From Piliocolobus tephrosceles (lineage: Eukaryota > Chordata > Mammalia > Primates > Cercopithecidae), in the NCBI RefSeq assembly GCF_002776525.5, contig NC_045439.1:153971330-154035329 (forward strand): a stretch of DNA of 64,000 nucleotides. Direction: 5' to 3'. This document shows positions 10,921-21,700 of this stretch, piece after piece. Position 1 is the stretch's first letter, and each line of letters begins with the position of its first letter. The notes beneath the pieces are model-generated. The model saw nothing but the letters and a program-made list of their open reading frames with translations, had not been told where the DNA came from and did no database searches. Both the position numbers and the translations under genes were made by a program.

Positions 10921-11343
10921 ACTATTCAAAGTATGTGTGTGTATACATACATACACAATAAAAACAATGTTTTTAAAAAATTCCAGAACACAGTATGTAT
11001 AACAATAGTTTCTAGTTTAATGTCTGGGTTTAAAACTTTAGGAAATGTTACATTCAGCTTACATTAAGCAGTTAACCTTCGACTGTAACATGAAATCAAT
11101 ATAGGCTCTTAAAATATTGAAAATGTTCACAGTAGTCTCTTAGTCCCCCTAATTCCCCGTTCAACTCCTTAGTTTCTAACTTGGTGTTTAGGCCAATTTT
11201 CTCCCCTTCTTGTTAAGAAGATGGTCTCTTAGGGTCATGTTTATTTTTCCAAAACCATCTTTAAAATGAAGAAAATGTGAAATATGTTTCCACAGTGCAT
11301 GAAAAATCACTTGGATTATCCACAAAACCAAAGAATGACATAA
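10921..11343. other. Unassigned stretch
   Basis: Short TG/TA run near 10929-10960; nothing else recognised. Confidence 0.4.
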
Positions 11344-11646
11344 TTTTTTTTTTTTTTTTTTTTGAGACAGGGTCTCCCTTCTCCCCTCTGTCACCCAGGT
11401 TACCAAGTGCAGTGTCATGATTATGGCTCATTGCAGCCTCAGCCTCCTGGGCTCTAAACAATTCTCCGACCTCAGCCTCCCAAGTAGCTGGGACTGTAGA
11501 CATCCACTACCACGCCAGGCTTATTTTTAATTTTTTTGTAGAGACAAATCTCCCTATGTTGCCCAGGCTGGTCTTGAACTCCTAGGCCCAAGCAATCATC
11601 CCACCTCCACCTCCTGAAGTGCTGGGATTATATAGGCATGAGCCAC
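11344..11646 (-). mobile_element. AluJ-type
   Basis: Diverged, with gagacagggtctccctt and 'tatgttgcccaggctggtct'. It abuts the next Alu at its 5' end. Confidence 0.92.
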
Positions 11647-11913
11647 TCTGTCACCCAGGCTGGAGTGCAGTGGCGCAATCTCAGCTCACTGCAACCTCCA
11701 CCTCCTGAGTTCAAGCGATTCTCCTACCCTAGCCTCCCAAGTAGCTGGGATTACAGGCTCCCACTACCACACCCGGCTAATTTTTGTATTTTTGGTAGAG
11801 ACAGGGTTTCACCACGTTGGACAGGCTGGTCTCAAACTCCTGACCTCAAGTGATCCACCTGCCTCGGCCTCCCAAAGTGTCAGGATTGCAGGCATGAGCC
11901 AGCACACCTGGCT
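11647..11913 (-). mobile_element. AluS-type lacking its tail end
   Basis: Starts directly at tctgtcacccaggctgg with no T run, joined to the preceding AluJ. The pair looks like an Alu-Alu fusion or an insertion with partial deletion. Confidence 0.92.
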
Positions 11914-12780
11914 AGCCCATAATCTTCTTTATACATAATTTTCTTCAGTAGTATTTACAACAGCCTCGAGATCCATCCTCCTTTGTTATTTCTTGGTGAG
12001 ATTTTTTTTTTCTTTTTTTTTTAACTGTGTAAGTACAGTCCTCTTATATCATTTATACTTTTCTTGGCTGATGAGTTTGTGGATTTGGCCCAATAAACTG
12101 TCTTTATATTATACTTTGGGCTTTAATAAATCTACTTTCTGGTATTATGCTCACTATCTTCTCAGTATTATAGGCCGAGAAGAAAATTACAACTATAGGT
12201 TGTATAAGTTATAGGCTGTGAATTAGAGTTATAACTTCATCACTGCTGAGTTCTTCAACTTCTAGTGGATTTAGCTCCACATATTTGGAAGAATTTCAAC
12301 ACAACTTAATCTAATGAATTCAGAACACAGTTTACCTCATTTGCATTTTCTTTATACAAATCTGAGCTCAAACAAAAAAAAAAGCTCAAACAAAAAATGT
12401 TCTTATAAAGAACATTTCTCTTGCTTGGGACACTCCACTAAATACCACTGGTTTGCTCAAGGGCTTCCGTTAATCTAATACTTATTCGTAGCATACGTAC
12501 TGGATTTTGAAGGACATTGTTGGAGTACCCAGTATTAGTGGCAGACCTGCCTATACCTTCTACTATCTCTCTGCACCTTTTCCTGCCTGGAGCCCACTAT
12601 TTTTCCCTGATGCCCTCAGTTCTACCAACGCCAGCGTCAGGCTCTCCCAACCTCCCTGCACTACAGCGGCGTCCCACAGCAAGAGATGGGCTTGAGTGGC
12701 CTGGATACAACTCATGACTGGCCTTGAGTCCTGGTCCATTCTGACTGCTTGACTGCTGGCTGCTGTTGTCTGGCTATTTT
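11914..12780. other. Unassigned stretch
   Basis: No named repeat. Contains a perfect hairpin at 12395-12417 and a repeated agctcaaacaaaaaa unit at 12366-12397. Confidence 0.45.
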
Positions 12781-13080
12781 TTTTTTTTTTTTTTTTTGAG
12801 ATGGAGTTTCACTCTTGTTGTCCAGGCTGGAGTGCAATGGCATGATCTTGGCTCACTGCAACCTATGCCTCCCAGGTTCAAGCAATTCTCCTGCCTCAGC
12901 CTCCCAAGTAGCTGGGATTACAGGTGTGTGCCACCATGCCTGGCTAATTTTTGTATTTTTAGTAGAGAGGGGGTTTCATCATGTTGGTCAGGCTGGTCTT
13001 GAACTCCTGACCTCAGGTGATCCGCCCACCTCGGCCTCCCAAAGAGCTGGGATTACAGGCGTGAGCCATCACGCGCGGTC
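12781..13080 (-). mobile_element. AluS-type
   Basis: Full length, flanked by imperfect duplications ttgtctggctatttt and ttgtctagctatctt. Confidence 0.94.
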
Positions 13081-13094
13081 TTGTCTAGCTATCT

Positions 13095-13541
13095 TTTCTT
13101 TAAAACAAGTCAGATGGATCAAAGAGGCGATTGCTAAGTAAATTCACCTACATTTCTTCAGGATTTGTGTGTTGTTTTTCTCCTCCCATAGGCATGTTTG
13201 GCTCTGCATTTTCACTACTTTCTACCTTAATTACCATTTTCTTCCTTCTAGTATCTACACTTGTTGGGGAGAATTGGAACGACAGCATTACAGTCGTAGT
13301 TTCAATAATTGTTTTCCCTCTGTTTCCTTCTCTGGTCGTCTGAGCCCTTGGTCTCAGGTGCTTTCTCTTTCCATTGGCTTTTAGGAAAGTTCATCCTTCT
13401 ATCTTCAAGTCTTATGTTTTGATGAGGACTTTGTTTCTTTGTTTCCACCATCAGCCTTTATTGAAACTAATCCTGAATTTTGCTCTCTTGGTATTTGTCT
13501 TTGAAATCACTTCACCATGAGTCAGTTAACAAACATGTTGA
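13095..13541. other. Unassigned stretch
   Basis: T- and C-rich; nothing recognised. Confidence 0.4.
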
Positions 13542-13834
13542 GGCCGGGCATGGTGGCTCACACCTGAAATCCCAGCACTTTGGGAGGTCAAGGTGGGCAG
13601 ATCACCTGAGGTCAGGAGTGCGAGACCAGTCTGACCAACATGGTAAAACCTTGCCTCTACTAAAAAGACAAAATTAGCCAGCTGTGGTGGCGCATGCCTC
13701 TAATCCCAGCTACTCAGGAGGCTGAGACGGGAGAATCGCTTGAACCCGGGAGGCGGAGGTTACAGCGAGCCGAGATCACGCTATTGCGCTCCAGCCTGGA
13801 CAACAAGAGTGAAACTCCTTCTCAAAAAAATAAA
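13542..13834 (+). mobile_element. AluS-type
   Basis: ggccgggcatggtggctc through the A-rich tail; flanked by acatgttgag and aaatgttgag. Confidence 0.94.
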
Positions 13835-13982
13835 AATGTTGAGCATTTTATAAAATGTTACATGAAGCTCTATATTACGTGAAGTTATAATTGTCACAGC
13901 AACATTAAAGTTCTTGTCTCAAAATGCTTATAATGGGCAGATCGGACCCCTGCCCCTCACGCCCCCAAACCCGCTCCTCTCA

Positions 13983-14283
13983 TTTTTTTTTTTTTTTTTT
14001 TTTGAAATGGAGTCACTCTGTTGCCTAGGCCGGAGTGCAGTAGTGCATCTTAGCTCACTCACTGCAACCGCTTTCTCCTGGGTTCAGGCAATCCTCGTGC
14101 CTCAGCCTCCCAAGTAGCTGGGACTATAGGCACACACCGCCATGCCTGGCTAATTAAAAACTTTTTAGTTTGTGTGGAGACAAGAGTCTTCTGTGTTTTC
14201 CAGCCTGGTCTGGGCTCAAGCGATCCTCTTGCCTCAGCCTCCCAAAGTGCTGGGATTACAGACATGAGCCACTGCACCCAGCC
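13983..14283 (-). mobile_element. Alu (J/S), diverged
   Basis: T run, gaaatggagtcactctg, ending cactgcacccagcc. Confidence 0.92.
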
Positions 14284-14399
14284 ACCTCCTTTCGTTCTTA
14301 ATCCTGGCAGCTATGTTACAGCTGGGAGTAGGGGAGTAGGGGAATCTCACAGCCGTGAAAATTGATACCACCATAAATTCACTCATTTCCAGCGGTGTT

Positions 14400-15415
14400 G
14401 TACTGTCAACACTATTTAGACATTCTATGTGATTCTAGTTAGCCTCCATTCCTTACAGAGCTAAAATACTTAAGACCTCAATCCTCCATTCTCATATAGC
14501 TAAACCTTCTACTTCACAGAGTGAACTGTATTTCTAATATTCTTAAGTTCTTACCAACATCTGTGTTGACATCTATCCTTTACCACTTTCCTTGTTGTCA
14601 TTCAATATTGATCCATACACCTGTGCTCTAGAACCTTTCTTGCTTCCTAACTCTTGTGATTTCTACTTTTTTATTGACTCCTTCCCTCTTGATATATTAC
14701 AATATTCAATCTCTCTGTCACTCTTGTCTTTCTCACCGATTTTTGCTCAGCCTTCCAAATAATTCTCAAATTTGTCCCGTTCTCGCCATCTTCGCTGCTA
14801 CTATCCTAGTCCATTGTTACTTTTTTGTCTAACCTCCTAAAGCCATCCATTACAGTAATTACTAGGGTAATTTTTCTCATATGTAAATCTCATCCTGTTA
14901 CTCCCTCATTTAAAACCCCCTAATGTCTCCCCATGCTGACAAAGTCTGTACTGCTTAGCAGGTCATACATGTACCTACATGATCTAGAACATCCTAGCTT
15001 AATAGCTTGTTTGTTAATTACTCTTTCGTACATACTGCACACCAGATATAATGAATGCTCTTGCATGTCTCTGTTGCTTTAACAAACACATCTGTTCCAT
15101 CCTCTTGGAGTGTTCTTCAGTTACCTAGCAAACAATCTTCATGTTAAGACTGAGTTCAAATACCACTTCTTAATGGTTCCTATGATCACTCCAGGGAATG
15201 GAATGGAGTATACATACTACCATACTCTATGTCTATACCTCCAATACAGTACTTTAGTCACCCAGTGCAATCACTTGTCTTACCCTTATGTGCTGTAAGC
15301 CCCTTAGGGGTAGCTGCTGTTCTCTATTCATCTTTATGTATCTCCAGTGCCTAGCACATAATCTGACATTTATAGATGATTAGTAAATATTTGTTGAATT
15401 AATATGTTGATTAAT
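14400..15415 (+). repeat. L2, long decayed copy
   Basis: Holds several L2 3'-region hallmarks ending 'cagtgcctagcacataatc' and 'agtaaatatttgttgaatta'. The pyrimidine-rich upstream part (14560-15000) is probably the same element. Confidence 0.65.
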
Positions 15416-16139
15416 TAAAAGATAATACAAGGTAGCTTATACCCAACAGTTGAGAAAAGGTTAAACTAAAATATAAAGGGGCTTAAATGTCAAGCTGAAG
15501 TTTTTCGAGTTCATTCTGTAAGCCAACGGGTCCAAATAAGTAAACCACAATCTATTTGTAAATGTCTACACCATTAGCTTCTGCTACCACCATCACCACC
15601 ATCACCACCATCATCCCCTAGCCTGAGATTTCAAAGTAGTAACAAAGGTAGAGCGTACAAAGGCAGCCCTTCCCCTTTGCTTTCAGGGACTCAGATTAGT
15701 ACCCCACACATGATGTAGATTACAAATAAATAAGTGAAAATGATCTTCACAAAATGGTTGGGGTCTCCTGGCAGTGTCACTTGGAAAGCTTTCAAAGTAT
15801 TTATTTTGTTGTTTAAGCAATTATGCAAACTGATAAAGGCAGAATTTTAGGATTATTGATATGGAGGAAAATGTAGGATTGTTTGAAGATGGGAGAATTG
15901 GTGGTGATTGAACTGTTTTAATGTTGTAAGCTGAAAAGGATGAGAATCTAAATGATGGCAGTGCAATGAAATAAATTGGTGTGGAAGCATACTGAAGCCA
16001 CAGTTAACTGGATTTAGTGACTAAATATTGAGACTGAGGGAGGGAGAGGGAAGAATCAGGTTGGAAGTACATGTGCTCACTACTTCTGTGTACCCACTTT
16101 CTCTGTGAATGACAGCATTCTTTTCTTCTTTTTAATGTT
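15416..16139. other. Unassigned stretch
   Basis: No coding or named repeat signal apart from the CACCAT repeat at 15585-15617. Confidence 0.45.
15585..15617. repeat. (CACCAT/CACCAC)n short tandem repeat
   Basis: About five six-base units of taccaccatcaccaccatc type. Confidence 0.85.
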
Positions 16140-16278
16140 AGGTATATTAAATCCTGCTATTTTATCTCTGGAATGTCTCTCCTCCATTTTCCCCCACCCA
16201 TTTTTCTACTTTTTCATGAACTAATCATCCTTCAAGATTTAGCTCAGTTATCCCCTTGACAACATCCCTGACCACTGC
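16140..16278 (+). repeat. L2-like fragment, left of Alu
   Basis: 'tcatccttcaagatttagct' then 'acatccctgaccactgc' match the L2 pattern. It continues after the Alu at 16618-16805. Confidence 0.6.
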
Positions 16279-16285
16279 TTTATTT

Positions 16286-16336
<51 letters not shown>

Positions 16337-16337
16337 T
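16279..16337. repeat. (TTTA)n microsatellite
   Basis: Tetranucleotide array in the tail of the adjacent Alu, about 14 units. Confidence 0.95.
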
Positions 16338-16617
16338 AGACAGAATCTCACTCTGTTGCCCAGGCTGGAGTGCAGTGGCGCCATCTCAGCTCACTGCAGC
16401 CTCTGCCTCCCAGGTTCAAGCAGTTCTCCTGCCTATGCCTCCCAAGTAGCTGGGATTACAGACACCCATCACCACGCCTGGCTAATTTTTGTATTTTTAG
16501 TAGAGACAGGGTTTCACCATCTTGGCCAGGCTGGGCTTGAACTCCTAACCTTATGATCCACCTGCCTCGGCCTCCCAAAGTGTTGGGATTACAGGTGCAA
16601 GCCACTGCGCCCCGGCT
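16338..16617 (-). mobile_element. AluS-type
   Basis: tagacagaatctcactctg to cgccccggct. The tail has become the TTTA array. Confidence 0.93.
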
Positions 16618-16805
16618 ATTTTTGTTCTTTCCTTCTTGAGTCTCACAGTATTTGTACTTACACTGTAATAATTATTTTATTGTTTCATAATTGTGTATTT
16701 TTTCCCTCTGAATTTCTTGAGAGCAAATGGTCACTGTTTTGATATCCATAGTGCCTAGCATGTACCTGACATATACTAGGCATTCGGAGTCTTGGTTGAA
16801 TTAAT
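16618..16805 (+). repeat. L2-like fragment, right of Alu
   Basis: 'atagtgcctagcatgtacct', 'tactaggcattcggagt', then 'ggttgaattaa': L2 tail, same element as 16140-16278. Confidence 0.65.
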
Positions 16806-17230
16806 AATAATAACTATTACTACTATCCTAGAGTTAACCTTAGAGATGTTTGCACATGGACAGACTGCAGTGGTCTATTAATGAGTCTGCCTGCCTGTCT
16901 CTAATATATCTGGCATTTATTTCATTTTGCATTTTGTACTCATGTTCCCTTGCCTAAAATACTGCTTTCGTTTTTAGACTTCTACGTAGAGGATTTCAGT
17001 TGTTCTCCTTTAGACTTCCCTATTTGCCTTCGAAGATTTTCCTAATATGACCCAGTCTTCCCAAGTAAATCTTCCCAGACATGTGCTGTATTTATTCCTT
17101 CTCTGTGATTTTGAGCCCTCCATGATGTTTAAGATTTGCAAAAATCCTCCTTAGAGTTCACACTGCCTTGATCAATGTTGCACGTCTCCTTTGGACCATC
17201 ACACTACTTCCTGCTGGTAAGATGATCCAA
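16806..17230. other. Unassigned stretch
   Basis: Nothing named; 16960-17200 is pyrimidine-rich and could be further L2 decay. Confidence 0.4.
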
Positions 17231-17395
17231 GACCACAGCTGAGGCCTGGCTTTGCCATGGTTCCCTTGGCTGTATTGGCTACACCATCTTGGGCAAATCA
17301 TTTCAGCTTTCTCTGAGCTAGTTTCTTTATATATTTAAGTTTATTTCTTCCTCACACGGTTGCTGTGCATTTTTTATGTGATGATAGTAGGAAAT
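17231..17395 (+). repeat. MIR
   Basis: 'cttgggcaaatcatttcagc' and 'acacggttgctgtgcat' in MIR order. Confidence 0.55.
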
Positions 17396-17957
17396 TTTCC
17401 CTAAATTCAGTCTTTTAGAGACTACCTTTATAATCTTTCCATATTTATAGATCATCTTTGCATTTATTTAATTTTTTTTCTTAAATTGAGTCACTGCTTT
17501 TATGGTTTCATTTTAAAAAGGAACGTTGTCACTAAATGAGATACCAGCATGCTTGCCATAAATAGAGTATAGATTAAAAATAGATGCAATATAAGCAACT
17601 AATCTTGTTAGATACTGTTGCCAAGCTTAGGCTCTGACTAAGCCTGTTAAAAAAGAGATTAGCAACGTTTAAAGAGATTTTAAAGATATTCTAGCACAAA
17701 CATTTTAAAAAATGATATTTGGCAAAGTGCTTCAACTTTCTGTTTGCTGGGTTAATGGCAGGATGAGGGGAGAAGGTAGAATCACTGTGAAAACTTACCA
17801 AGATGTTTAGTGGAAAACGAACTTAATAAACATTTGTAGTTAAATTTTCAAAAATTTGATTCTTATGGAGTAATCAGAAGTATACAAATAATGTATTTAA
17901 AATAGTTTGGTTACTAAATTTTTTTTTCAAATATCAAAATAGAAGCATATCTACTTT
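17396..17957. other. Unassigned AT-rich stretch
   Basis: No exon or named repeat recognised. Confidence 0.45.
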
Positions 17958-17974
17958 TCTAGGTGGATATTCTT

Positions 17975-18123
17975 TTTTTTTTTTTTTTTTTGAGACGAAG
18001 TCTCGCTCTGTCTCCCAGGCTGGAGTGCAGTGGCCGGATCTCAGCTCACTGCAAGCTCCGCCTCCCGGGTTCCCGCCATTCTCCTGCCTCAGCCTCCCGA
18101 GTAGCTGGGACTACAGGCGCCCG
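17975..18123 (-). mobile_element. AluYR-type, 5'-truncated
   Basis: Only the tail-side half is present, ending at ctacaggcgcccg, yet perfect 17-bp duplications tctaggtggatattctt flank it (17958-17974, 18124-18140). It therefore inserted already truncated. Contains gtggccggatctcagctc. Confidence 0.95.
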
Positions 18124-18140
18124 TCTAGGTGGATATTCTT

Positions 18141-18475
18141 TATCTCTTCTTAATTTCTGTACCCTTCAGTCCTGACTCTTTGTTGGATTCCATAACCATA
18201 TGAGCTTTCCTTTACCTTCTCTGTGTTCTGCCGTGCTCTTGGCAAAAAAGGGATACGGACAGTCTTACAATGTTTGTGAACTCTGCTGCATTAGCAACGC
18301 ATCAATATGGCCATCTATGGTCACTGTGTAGTTCCATGTACCAGATCCTTACCTTGACTATTTGTAATTATTTCATACATGCCTTGTTGTGATCTTTTGC
18401 CTTAGATAATTATCTTCCCTGAATAATTAAAAGTTACCTATAGTACCATTATTCATTCTTGTACCTAAATTTTAG
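18141..18475. other. Unassigned stretch
   Basis: Nothing recognised. Confidence 0.4.
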
Positions 18476-18705
18476 GAACAACCAGTATAATGTAGTAGAC
18501 AAATCAGAACCTAAGTTGAAGTGAGTCTTTCTTTGAAATTTACACTCAGTTTGCCTTGGACGAACCATTGAGCCTAACCTTGCTTTAGCTTTTTTATGTT
18601 TCCTATCTGTATCGTAGGGTTATCATGAGAACCAAAAGAAATATGTGAAAATATTTTAAAAACTGTAAAATGTTACTATGTGTAAGATACTATTATTACC
18701 ATCAT
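18476..18705 (+). repeat. MIR
   Basis: 'tagggttatcatgagaacc' and 'gtaagatactattattacca' match the MIR 3' half. Confidence 0.6.
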
Positions 18706-18719
18706 TCTTAGTTTCTTAA

Positions 18720-18845
18720 GTTGAAGTTGACTTTTCAACTAGATTATGAGCTGCTTAATGTCAGGAAATATCTTATGCTCACTCTCGTTCCTCACAGCAT
18801 CCAACACAGCTTTAGGCATGTTTAAAATTTATGGAATTAAATTAT
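18720..18845 (+). repeat. L2-like 3' fragment
   Basis: 'agattatgagctgcttaatg', 'caggaaatatctta', 'cacagctttaggcatgt' resemble an L2 tail; degraded. Confidence 0.5.
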
Positions 18846-18953
18846 CATTGTTTATTTGAATTGGAATCATTAATAAAATTGTTCTGGGAAATGTAGTACA
18901 GACAGTCCTTAACAATTACTATTATAATTGATTGTATCAAAACATTCCAAACT

Positions 18954-19249
18954 TTTTTTTTTTTGGAGATGGAATTTTGCTCTTGTTGCCCAGGCTGGAG
19001 TATGATGGCACAATCTTGGCTCACTACAAACTCCAACTCCTGGGTTCAAGTGATTCTCCTGCCTCAGCCTCCCGAGTAGCTAGGATTACAGGCATGCGCC
19101 ACCACGCCTGGCTAATTTTTTGTGGTTTTAGTAGAGATAGGGTTTCTCCATGTTGGTCAGGTTAGTCTTGAACTCCTGACCTCCGGTGATCCGCCCACCT
19201 TAGCCTCCCAAAGTGCTGGGATTACAGGCGCGAGTCACCACACCCAGCC
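18954..19249 (-). mobile_element. AluS-type
   Basis: ggagatggaattttgctct to cacacccagcc; flanked by tccaaact and tccaaact. Confidence 0.94.
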
Positions 19250-19574
19250 TCCAAACTGTATGTTAATGTGTATTTGGTCCACACTAGAAATGTATCAAAT
19301 TTTTTGATACAAGAAGAGTGACTCAGACTATTATTATCATATTACTGTATCGTTATAAATCAATGTGTATATCAGTGCTAAGAATTCAACCACATTACTT
19401 TGATATTTTCTGTAGTACTATTGTACTACAAAATGTTTAGAATTCCAAGAAATATGCCCAGCCACCTAAATTCTAATTTGTCATCATGACTATTTGTAGT
19501 ATGTAATTTTATTATGTTTGTTGAGGATCATTCTGTGGCTTATCTCAGTTTTCGGTCATATAGTATTCCTATTG
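19250..19574. other. Unassigned stretch
   Basis: AT-rich; nothing recognised. Confidence 0.4.
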
Positions 19575-19700
19575 CATAGATGGTAAATTAAGGCTAAGAA
19601 GTATTGACTTATTTTCCCAAGGTTACGCTAATAACGTATGGTAGAGCTAATATCTCACCTGAGCTTTTCCTGCTTCCCAATCCTGTGTTATCTTTTCACT
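19575..19700 (-). repeat. MIR, reverse
   Basis: 'ttattttcccaaggttacgc', 'tggtagagctaatatc' match the reverse MIR core. Confidence 0.6.
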
Positions 19701-19764
19701 CTACCTCGTGTCTACTCTCTGGGATAGTTGCACAGCTGTCATAGTGGGCTCGGTCTTCACCATC

Positions 19765-19915
19765 ATCCTGGAGTTTCCCTTTACCTTTCCTGTAAAACGG
19801 AACAATCATGATGGTACTTACAGCATAGGATGAGATTGCTGTAAATGAGATAATACATGTAAAACATTTAGGTGTCTATCATACACGTACCCTAATAAAT
19901 GCTAACTGTTGATGA
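19765..19915 (+). repeat. MIR 3' half
   Basis: 'cctgtaaaacggaacaatca', 'tgagataatacatgtaaaac', 'aataaatgctaactgttg' in MIR order. Confidence 0.75.
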
Positions 19916-20107
19916 CTCTTTCTATTGTTGTTATGTCTACTAGGAGACTTTTATTGGTCCCCAAATTATTCATGCCACTTGTATTTATTATAAATTCATA
20001 ATTTAACCAAATATTACCCAAATTGACATAATATGAATAGGGAAAGTAGAGTTGTGCCTGTAAAAGCTAATGTGGATTATTTAGCAGGTCATTAAACACT
20101 TATTTAA

Positions 20108-20399
20108 GGCTGGGTGTGGTGGCTCATGCCTATAATCGCAGCACTTTGGGAGGGGAAGCAAAAGGATCTCTTGAGACCACAAGTTAGAGACCAGCCTGGG
20201 TGATATATTTTGTCTCTACCAAATAAATTTGCCAGGTATAGTGGTGCACACCAGTAATCCTAGCTACTCAGGAGACTGAGGTGGGAGAATTGATTGAGCC
20301 CAGGAGTTAAAGACTACAGTAACCTAAGATTATGTCATTGAACTCAATCATGAGCAACAGAACAAGATCCTGTCTCTTAAAAAAAAAAAAAAAAAAAAA
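20108..20399 (+). mobile_element. AluJ-type
   Basis: ggctgggtgtggtggctc to a 22-base A run. Heavily mutated. Confidence 0.92.
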
Positions 20400-20408
20400 T
20401 GGTATTAG

Positions 20409-20690
20409 GGCTGGGTGCAGTGGCTCACAACTGTAATCCCAGCACTTTGGGAGGCCAAGGTGGGTGAATCACAAGGTCAAGAGTTCGAGACCAGCCTGGC
20501 CAACATGGTGAAACCCCGTCTCTACTAAGAATACAAAAATTAGCCTGGTGTGGTGGTGCATGCCTATAATCCCACCTACTCAGGAGGCTGAGGCAGGAGA
20601 ATTGCTTGAACCAGGGAGGTGGAGGTTGCAGTGAGCCATGATCGCACCACCGCACTCCAGCCTGGGTGACAGAGCAAAACTCCATCTCAG
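20409..20690 (+). mobile_element. AluS-type, G-rich tail
   Basis: Follows the previous Alu within 10 bases. After actccatctca the expected A-tail is replaced by gggtgggggtgggggga. Confidence 0.93.
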
Positions 20691-20905
20691 GGTGGGGGTG
20701 GGGGGAAGTATTTAAATTAGCAGTGGACAAGAGACCTGTAAAAGAGTTGGGAGTGGGGGGAATGCCAAAGCTTTGACAAGAATATAGATATTGCTTCATA
20801 AGTTTCTAAACCAAAGGTGGAAATCACAGGCTTATGCCTTATGGGTGTAATTTACACAAGAAAAAAAGTGAATAAATTCAATCTGCATAATTGTATCTCC
20901 TTTAC

Positions 20906-20971
20906 AAAATGATTGGTGAATTAATACACATTTGCAAAAAAAAATGATTGGTGAATTAATACACATTTGCA
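20906..20971. repeat. Tandem duplication, 35-bp period
   Basis: aaaatgattggtgaatt...ttgca occurs at 20906-20936 and 20941-20971 without mismatch, so it is recent. Confidence 0.95.
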
Positions 20972-21014
20972 AGTTTATACACTTCTATGTTGAAATATTA
21001 ATGTATGAGCCACT

Positions 21015-21040
21015 TGTGTGTGTGTGTGTGTGTGTGTGTG
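21015..21040. repeat. (GT)n microsatellite
   Basis: Thirteen GT units. Confidence 0.95.
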
Positions 21041-21082
21041 GTTCTTTATTTCAACCAGCTTTTAAAATTACCTGTCAGCCCT

Positions 21083-21380
21083 GGCCGGGCATGGTGGCTC
21101 ACATCTCTAATCCCAACACTTCGGAGACTGAGGCAGGAGGATTGCTTGAGAACAGGAGTTTGTGGCCAGCCTGGGCAACATAGGGAGACCTTGTCTCTAC
21201 AAAAAAAAAATTTTTTAATTAGCAAGCTGTGACGGCACATGCCTGTAGTCCCAGCTACTGGGAAGACTTAGGCCAGAGCATTACTTGGGCCTGGGAGGTT
21301 TAGGCTGCAGTGAGCTGAGATCATGCTGTTATACTCCTGCCTGGGCCTCAGAGCAGGAGTTTGTCTCAAAAAAATAAAAT
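21083..21380 (+). mobile_element. AluJ-type
   Basis: ggccgggcatggtggctc to tttgtctcaaaaaaataaaa, directly followed by another Alu. Confidence 0.92.
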
Positions 21381-21381
21381 A

Positions 21382-21696
21382 GGCCAGGTGCGGTGGCTCA
21401 CGCCTGTAATCTCAGCACTTTGGGAAGCCAGGGCAGACAGATCATCTGAGGTCAGGATTTCAAGACCAGCCTAGCCAACATGGCAAAACCCCATCTCTAC
21501 TAAAAATACAAAAATTAGCTGGATGTGGCGGTGGGTACCTGTAATCTCAACTACTTGGGAGGGTGAAGCAGGAGAATTGCTTGAACCCAGGAGGTAGAGG
21601 GTGCAGTGATCTGAGATTGAGCCACTGCACTCCAGCCTGGGCAACAGAGTGAGACTCCATCTCAAAAGTAAATAAATTAATTAAATAAAATAAAAA
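21382..21696 (+). mobile_element. AluS-type
   Basis: ggccaggtgcggtggctc to an AAAT-rich tail, inserted in the tail of the preceding Alu. The pair is flanked by acctgtcagccctg and acctatcagtcctg, the duplication of the older copy. Confidence 0.93.
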
Positions 21697-21700
21697 CCTA

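Noticed and set aside
15585..15617. Short repeats as a CRISPR-like array
   Set aside because: A six-base microsatellite in a vertebrate intron, no spacers.
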